Assembly: GCF_000725545.1 (NCBI RefSeq) | Contig: NZ_JNZP01000018.1 | Coordinates: forward strand, 248,001 to 312,000 | DNA length: 64,000 nucleotides | From: Streptomyces exfoliatus | GTDB taxonomy: Bacteria > Actinomycetota > Actinomycetes > Streptomycetales > Streptomycetaceae | Reading direction: 5' to 3' | Shown here: positions 59,816 through 64,000 of the stretch, one piece after another | Layout: each line of letters begins with the position of its first letter | Numbering within the stretch: position 1 is the first letter of the stretch | Position numbers and translations under genes: made by a program | The notes under the pieces: generated by a model | What the model was told of the DNA's origin: nothing | Databases searched by the model: none | Seen by the model: only the letters and a program-made list of their open reading frames with translations

Positions 59816-61414
59816 TCAGCCGTCCGCCTCCTCGCGGAAGGCGGCGGCCTCCTCCAGGTCGAGCCGGCGGAGCAGGGTCCGCATCATCTCGTCGTCGATC
59901 CGGCGGGCGTCGCGCAGTCGCACGAAGACCTCCCGCTCGGCCTCGATCAACTCGCGGGAGAGACGCCGATAGGTGTCGTCGGCGTTCTCCCCCGTGGCCT
60001 CGTTGACGGCCCCGAGCCGCTCCCAGACCGCGTTGCGCCGCCGTTCCAGGACCGTGCGCAGCCGGTCGGCGAGGGGCTGCGGCAGCGCGTTGCGGTCGTC
60101 GGCGAGGAGGGCGTCGAGGCGTTCCTCGGCGGCCCGTGAGGCCTCGCTCTGTGCCTGCGCCTCGGCCAGGGTCTCGGCGTACCTGTCCCGCCCGGGGAGC
60201 TTCAGGAACCGGATGAGGGGCGGCAGGGTGAGGCCCTGGACCACCAGGGTGCCGATGACCGTGGTGAAGGTGAGGAACAGGACGAGGTTGCGGGCGGGGA
60301 ACTCCTCGCCGTCGGTGACGACGGGGATGGAGAAGGCGATGGCGAGGGAGACCACACCGCGCATGCCGGCCCAGCCGACGACGAGCGGCGCCTTCCAGTC
60401 GACTCCGGGCTCCCGTTCCCTGACGCCGGCGGAGAGCCACCGTGGCAGGAAGGTCGCCGGATAGACCCAGACGAACCGGACGACGACCACGGCGACGAAC
60501 ACCCCGACCGCGTACCAGATCGCCTCGCCGACGCCGTACCGCCCGAGGCCCTGGACGACGTACGGCAGCTGAAGACCGATCAGGGCGAAGACGGCGGATT
60601 CCAGGATGAAGGCGACCATCTTCCAGACGGCCTCCTCCTGGAGCCTGGTCGCGAAGTCGACCTGCCAGGCCCGGTGCCCGAGGAAGAGGCCGACCACGAC
60701 GACGGCGAGGACTCCTGAGGCATGGACCTCCTCGGCCGCCGCGTAGGCGACGAAGGGGATCAGGAGGGAGAGCGTGTTCTGGAGGAGGGAGTCGCCGAGG
60801 CACCGGCGCAGCCAGTGGATGGGAACCATGAGGACCAGGCCGACGCCGATGCCGCCGAGCGCCGCGAGCGCGAACTCCCCGATGCCGCCGGCCCAGCTCA
60901 CGCCCTCGCCGACGGCCGCGGCGAGGGCCACCTTGTAGGCGGTGATGGCGGTGGCGTCGTTCACGAGGGACTCGCCCTGGAGGATCGTGGTGATCCGGTG
61001 GGGCAGGCCGAGCTTGCGGGCGATGGCGGTGGCGGCGACCGCGTCCGGCGGGGCGACGACCGCGCCGAGCACGAGCGCCGCGGTCAGCGGGAGGTCGGGC
61101 ACGAGGACGTACGCGAGCCAGCCCACGGCCACGGTGGCGAAGAGGACGTAGCCGACGGAGAGCAGGGCCACGGGCCGGATGTTGGCCCGCAGATCGAGGT
61201 ACGAGGAGTCGACCGCCGCCGTGTAGAGGAGCGGCGGCAGGATCAGCGGCAGCACGATGTGCGGGTCGAGGGTGTAGTCGGGCACCCCGGGGACGTACGA
61301 GGCGACGAGGCCCACGGCGACCAGGAGCAGCGGAGCGGGCACCGGGGTCCTGCGGGCGAGTCCCGCGATGGCGGCGCTCGCCGCCACCAGTGCCACCAGC
61401 TGCAGTGCGTTCAT
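59816..61414 (-). CDS. Na+/H+ antiporter (CPA1/NhaP family)
   Basis: 532 residues from ATG 61414 (MNALQLVALVAASAAIAG). Twelve or more helices carry the CPA1 signatures VVAPPDAVAATAIARKLGLP and GESLVNDATAITAYK (the ND motif of electroneutral exchangers), and VGWAGMRGVVSLAIAFSIP near the end of the membrane part. The C-terminal roughly 130 residues are cytoplasmic and charged (ERRRNAVWERLGAVNEATGE). It exports Na+ (or K+) for H+. It is divergent from the UBP zinc-finger gene with only 39 bp between the starts. Confidence 0.95.
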   Translation of the reverse strand: MNALQLVALVAASAAIAGLARRTPVPAPLLLVAVGLVASYVPGVPDYTLDPHIVLPLILPPLLYTAAVDSSYLDLRANIRPVALLSVGYVLFATVAVGWLAYVLVPDLPLTAALVLGAVVAPPDAVAATAIARKLGLPHRITTILQGESLVNDATAITAYKVALAAAVGEGVSWAGGIGEFALAALGGIGVGLVLMVPIHWLRRCLGDSLLQNTLSLLIPFVAYAAAEEVHASGVLAVVVVGLFLGHRAWQVDFATRLQEEAVWKMVAFILESAVFALIGLQLPYVVQGLGRYGVGEAIWYAVGVFVAVVVVRFVWVYPATFLPRWLSAGVREREPGVDWKAPLVVGWAGMRGVVSLAIAFSIPVVTDGEEFPARNLVLFLTFTTVIGTLVVQGLTLPPLIRFLKLPGRDRYAETLAEAQAQSEASRAAEERLDALLADDRNALPQPLADRLRTVLERRRNAVWERLGAVNEATGENADDTYRRLSRELIEAEREVFVRLRDARRIDDEMMRTLLRRLDLEEAAAFREEADG

Positions 61415-61453
61415 GCCCGTCCCTGTCCTGATCCGCAACGTAACCTGGCCATC

Positions 61454-61714
61454 ATGAGTGAGTGCCCGCACGTTGCCGAAATGCCGCGCCCCGAACCGGC
61501 GCCGGCGGCCGACACCTGCCCCGAGTGCCTGGCGGACGGCACGCACCCCGTCCAGCTGCGCCTGTGCCTGACGTGTGGCCACGTCGGCTGCTGCGACTCC
61601 TCGGCGGGGCGGCACGCGACGGGGCACTTCACCTCGACCGGGCACCCGGTGATGCGGACGTTCGAGCCGGGCGAGGCCTGGCGCTGGTGCTTCGTGGACG
61701 GCTCGATCGTCTGA
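61454..61714 (+). CDS. UBP-type zinc finger protein
   Basis: 86 residues from ATG 61454 (MSECPHVAEMPRPEP). Cys/His ligands are in DTCPECLADGTHPVQLRLC, LTCGHVGCCDSSAGRHATGH and FTSTGHPVMRTF, the ubiquitin-hydrolase-type zinc-finger pattern. Such stand-alone domains occur in actinobacteria, often beside Na+/H+ antiporters, and their ligand is unknown. TAACCT (61441-61446) ends 7 nt before the ATG with no Shine-Dalgarno, so the mRNA is probably leaderless. Confidence 0.9.
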   Translation: MSECPHVAEMPRPEPAPAADTCPECLADGTHPVQLRLCLTCGHVGCCDSSAGRHATGHFTSTGHPVMRTFEPGEAWRWCFVDGSIV

Positions 61715-62138
61715 GCTCCGGAGGCTGGGCCGGAGGCTGGGCCGGAGGCTGGGCCGGGGGCTGGGCCGGGGGCTGGGCCAGGGGCGACCGAAAAGCCCCC
61801 CTTCACCCCCTTTGCGGGACCGGTTCGATCCTCCGACCGTACGACCGTCCGGCGATTCGGCCGTCCGGTGATTCGCCCGCTCTCCGGTTGGGTACGTCAC
61901 CCCTCCGCCGGTCGCGCGCTTCCGGCCCCCGCAGACCCCTGACCACCGTCCGCGTCCATGGCCCTACCATGGGTGATGATCAGTGGCCGGGGGGTCGACA
62001 GGGGCGGGGAACTCGCGGCGACACGGCGGGACGGATCGCGATAGCGTCACGGCGGACCGCGCAGCCCCCTGCGCACCGCCCGGTTCGGGGTCTCTCCCCC
62101 CGAACCCCGAATGAGCTTGTGCCACCTTGGAGGTGAGG
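61715..62138. other. 424-bp region upstream of the anti-sigma/SigH operon
   Basis: No gene is supported. It contains five 12-bp tandem repeats (61720-61779), a repeated CCGTCCGG(C/T)GATTCG word at about 61846-61876, and a GGGTAC (61890-61895) that could be the -10 of a SigB/SigH-type promoter. Two CCATGG palindromes lie 11 bp apart (61956 and 61967). Developmentally controlled sigH promoters, including autoregulation, are known in Streptomyces, so this is a likely multi-promoter region. Confidence 0.45.
61720..61779 (+). repeat. five tandem 12-bp repeats (GGAGGCTGGGCC type)
   Basis: Five consecutive units at 61720, 61732, 61744, 61756 and 61768. The first three read GGAGGCTGGGCC and the last two GGGGGCTGGGCC. 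They begin 6 bp after the UBP stop codon. In another frame they encode GWA/GGW repeats, but no gene uses that frame. Confidence 0.9.
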
Positions 62139-62552
62139 GTGTCCCAGATCGCAGGCGAGCCCGGGACCCAGGACTTCGTGGAAGTCCGGCTGCCCGCTGC
62201 GGGTGCCTATCTGTCCGTGCTGCGTACGGCCACGGCCGGCCTCGCGGCGCGCTTGGACTTCACCCTCGACGAGATCGAGGACTTGCGGATCGCGGTCGAC
62301 GAGGCCTGCGCCATCCTGCTCCAGCAGGCCGTGCCCGGATCCGTCCTCAGCTGCGTGTTCCGGCTGGTCGACGACTCCCTCGACGTGACCGTCTCCGCCC
62401 CGACGACCGACGGCCGGGCGCCCGAGCGGGACACCTTCGCCTGGACGGTGCTGTCGGCACTGGCCGGGAAGGTGGAATCGTCGGTGGCCGACGACCGTAC
62501 GGTCTCGATCAGCCTGTACAAACAGCGCGGCGCGGGGCCAGGCCCGGCGTGA
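62139..62552 (+). CDS. ushX: RsbW-type anti-sigma factor (ATP-binding kinase fold)
   Basis: 137 residues from GTG 62139, with TTGGAGG 6 bp upstream (MSQIAGEPGTQDFVEVRLPA). The HATPase_c fold of RsbW/SpoIIAB proteins has LDEIEDLRIAVDEACAILLQ as the N-box-like region and VADDRTVSISLYKQRG at the end. It is coupled to the sigma gene (GTGA). By gene order and sequence type it corresponds to UshX/PrsH, the anti-sigma of SigH in S. coelicolor; release would be by an anti-anti-sigma such as BldG. Confidence 0.85.
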   Translation: MSQIAGEPGTQDFVEVRLPAAGAYLSVLRTATAGLAARLDFTLDEIEDLRIAVDEACAILLQQAVPGSVLSCVFRLVDDSLDVTVSAPTTDGRAPERDTFAWTVLSALAGKVESSVADDRTVSISLYKQRGAGPGPA

Positions 62553-63559
62553 GGAGCGGGGACGCGACGGCCGGCATCCCTGAGCAGCAGGCGCGGCCGC
62601 ACGAGGTCGAGGTCGCTACGGAGCAGGCGGACCAGATGAGCGAGCACGAGCAGCACCACGATGTTCCGGGGACACCAGGGGTCTCCGAGGCGGCGCAGGA
62701 GCCCGAGCCCGAGGCGGAGGCCTCAGCGGTCAAGGCCGAGGACGGTGACCGCGACGGCGAAGGAGCCGACGAGGCTCCGGACGTCGCCCCCACCGTTCCG
62801 GATCCGCACGACCGGAGCGCCGCCCGCGCTCTCTTCGTCACGCTGCGCGAGCTGCCCGAGGGCTCCCCGGAAAAGGCGGAGCTGCGCAACCGGCTGGTGC
62901 GGATGCACCTGCCGCTGGTGGAGCACCTGGCCCGGCGCTTCCGCAATCGCGGCGAGCCGCTGGACGACCTGACCCAGGTGGCGACGATCGGCCTGATCAA
63001 GTCGGTGGACCGGTTCGACCCGGAGCGCGGTGTCGAGTTCTCGACGTACGCGACCCCGACGGTGGTCGGCGAGATCAAGCGCCACTTCCGTGACAAGGGG
63101 TGGGCGGTACGGGTTCCGCGCCGGCTCCAGGAGCTGCGGCTCTCGCTGACCACGGCGACGGCGGAGCTGTCCCAGCAGCACGGCCGTTCACCGACGGTGC
63201 ACGAGCTGGCCGAGCGGCTCGGGATCTCGGAGGAGGAGGTCCTGGAGGGTCTGGAGTCGGCGAACGCCTACTCGACGCTCTCCCTCGACGTCCCGGACAC
63301 GGACGACGAGTCTCCCGCGGTGGCGGACACGCTGGGCGCGGAGGACGAGGCCCTGGAGGGGGTCGAGTACCGCGAGTCGCTCAAACCGCTCCTGGAGGAC
63401 CTGCCGCCCCGGGAGAAGCGGATTCTGCTGCTTCGCTTCTTCGGGAACATGACCCAGTCGCAGATCGCGCAGGAGGTGGGCATCTCGCAGATGCACGTCT
63501 CCCGACTGCTCGCCCGGACGCTCGCGCAGCTGCGGGAGAAGCTCCTGGTGGAGGAGTAG
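62549..63559 (+). CDS. sigH: SigB/SigF-type RNA polymerase sigma factor (SigH-like)
   Basis: 336 residues from GTG 62549, coupled to the anti-sigma gene; ATG 62636 (residue 30) is an internal start. The first 85 residues are acidic and disordered. Region 2 is LVEHLARRFRNRGEPLDDLT and ATIGLIKSVDRFDPERGVEF, STYATPTVVGEIKRHFRDKG, with VRVPRRLQELRLSL and region 3. Region 4 is LPPREKRILLLRFFGNMTQS and IAQEVGISQMHVSRLLARTL. In S. coelicolor SigH has several N-terminal forms and acts in osmotic stress and aerial development; the N-terminal extension and second start fit that. Confidence 0.9.
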   Translation: MRSGDATAGIPEQQARPHEVEVATEQADQMSEHEQHHDVPGTPGVSEAAQEPEPEAEASAVKAEDGDRDGEGADEAPDVAPTVPDPHDRSAARALFVTLRELPEGSPEKAELRNRLVRMHLPLVEHLARRFRNRGEPLDDLTQVATIGLIKSVDRFDPERGVEFSTYATPTVVGEIKRHFRDKGWAVRVPRRLQELRLSLTTATAELSQQHGRSPTVHELAERLGISEEEVLEGLESANAYSTLSLDVPDTDDESPAVADTLGAEDEALEGVEYRESLKPLLEDLPPREKRILLLRFFGNMTQSQIAQEVGISQMHVSRLLARTLAQLREKLLVEE

Positions 63560-63565
63560 GACCGG

Positions 63566-63985
63566 TTACGCGGTGTCCTGACCGGGGCGCCGGATGCCGA
63601 GCGCCTCGGTCGTGGCCGGGTTCACCAGCAGGACGAGCCCGGTGACGGCCAGGACGCCGAGGACGACACCGGCCGGGATCATCACGCTGTTCGCCTGGAG
63701 CATCTGCCAGGCGACCGGCAGGGCCAGGATCTGGGTGATCACCGCCGGGCCGCGGCTCCAGGAGCGGCGCAGCCACAGGCCCCGGGCGGCGGCGAGCGGA
63801 ATCAGACCGAGTGCGACGAGCGTCACGGCGCCGGTCACGGCACCGGTGAGATCGCCGGACTTTCCGGTCAGGGCGTCCACCAGCATGTAGACGCCCCCGG
63901 CGACGAGCCCGAGGGCCTCGATACCGGCCACGGCCGCGGCGGCGGCGAGGCGGGCGGGGCGGGGGGTCTGCTCCGTACTGCTCAT
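63566..63985 (-). CDS. small integral membrane protein
   Basis: 139 residues with four hydrophobic helices: LAAAAAVAGIEALGLVAGGV, GAVTLVALGLIPLAAARGLW, TQILALPVAWQMLQANSVMI and AGVVLGVLAVTGLVLLVNPA. No family with a known function is recognised. It converges with sigH (6 bp between stops). TACCCT (minus strand, 63998-63993) ends 7 nt before the ATG with no Shine-Dalgarno, indicating a leaderless mRNA. Confidence 0.8.
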   Translation of the reverse strand: MSSTEQTPRPARLAAAAAVAGIEALGLVAGGVYMLVDALTGKSGDLTGAVTGAVTLVALGLIPLAAARGLWLRRSWSRGPAVITQILALPVAWQMLQANSVMIPAGVVLGVLAVTGLVLLVNPATTEALGIRRPGQDTA

Positions 63986-64000
63986 ACAAGGCAGGGTATC

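Noticed and set aside
61720..61779. CRISPR-like repeat array
   Set aside because: The units are 12 bp and contiguous with no spacers, and no cas gene is present; it is a simple tandem repeat.
1..64000. tRNA or rRNA genes
   Set aside because: I looked for the conserved GGTTCGAATCC-type T-arm and CCA-proximal stems in intergenic gaps and saw no convincing cloverleaf; GGTTCGAACC-like words at about 20811 lack the other arms.

Overview
The window is high-GC actinobacterial chromosome, most likely Streptomyces. The evidence is very strong G/C at third codon positions, many GTG and some TTG starts, ATGA/GTGA translational couplings, and marker genes: a conservon (cvnABCD type), a fused 2-oxoglutarate decarboxylase (kgd), nickel superoxide dismutase with its protease, snapalysin with a divergent LysR regulator, an EshA-type encapsulin, and a SigH-like sigma factor with its anti-sigma. 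From memory, the order lon, two-component system, kgd, malic enzyme, glutamate-type ABC transporter, sodN, sigH follows the S. coelicolor SCO5285 to SCO5243 arm. It therefore looks like core or near-core chromosome rather than a mobile island. I saw no insertion sequence, prophage, CRISPR array, rRNA or tRNA.

Layout. 1-5238: end of a styrene-monooxygenase-like flavoprotein behind a four-gene conservon, all leftward. 5598-9699: PP2C-like phosphatase, MarR regulator, secreted GH25 lysozyme, a surface-anchored AA10 lytic polysaccharide monooxygenase with a DasR-type operator, and a DUF4240 protein. 9819-12318: lon with an HspR-type (HAIR) and a ClgR-type operator in its promoter. 12361-18096: acetyltransferase, small lipoprotein, then a tightly coupled operon of ECF sigma factor, zinc-finger anti-sigma fused to a membrane domain, ABC ATPase and two membrane proteins. 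18181-24902: spermidine-synthase-like protein, two-component system, kgd.

24981-36757 is the most unusual part. Seven leftward genes encode, in transcription order, a trypsin-co-occurring domain protein, a trypsin/VMAP-like protease, a MoxR AAA ATPase, a vWA-like SAV_2336-type protein, a 65-residue FxsA-like peptide, an HExxH-type (putative 2-oxoglutarate-dependent) peptide beta-hydroxylase, and a TIR/NB-ARC/TPR protein of the FxsT type. This joins an NTPase/protease conflict-type module to a peptide-modification cassette. The peptide lacks the usual FxSxx C-terminus and no radical SAM partner is present.

36852-47085: a small DUF6104 protein, a hypothetical membrane protein, a DUF4097/PadR pair, GH5 glycosidase, quinone-oxidoreductase-like enzyme, malic enzyme, and an amino-acid ABC transporter. 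47146-53209: two methyltransferases, CGNR regulator, sodX/sodN, GNAT, LysR and snapalysin. 53318-58821: small proteins, a reductase/TetR pair, polyprenyl synthase with an EshA-type family 2B encapsulin, and a cytoplasmic amidase. 58880-63985: ACC-deaminase/D-cysteine-desulfhydrase-like enzyme, Na+/H+ antiporter with a divergent UBP zinc finger, the SigH-like sigma factor with its anti-sigma, and a small membrane protein.

At least a dozen genes have a -10-like hexamer ending 6-7 nt before the start codon and no Shine-Dalgarno sequence, so leaderless translation is probably common here. All functions are inferred from motifs read by eye; no database search was run.
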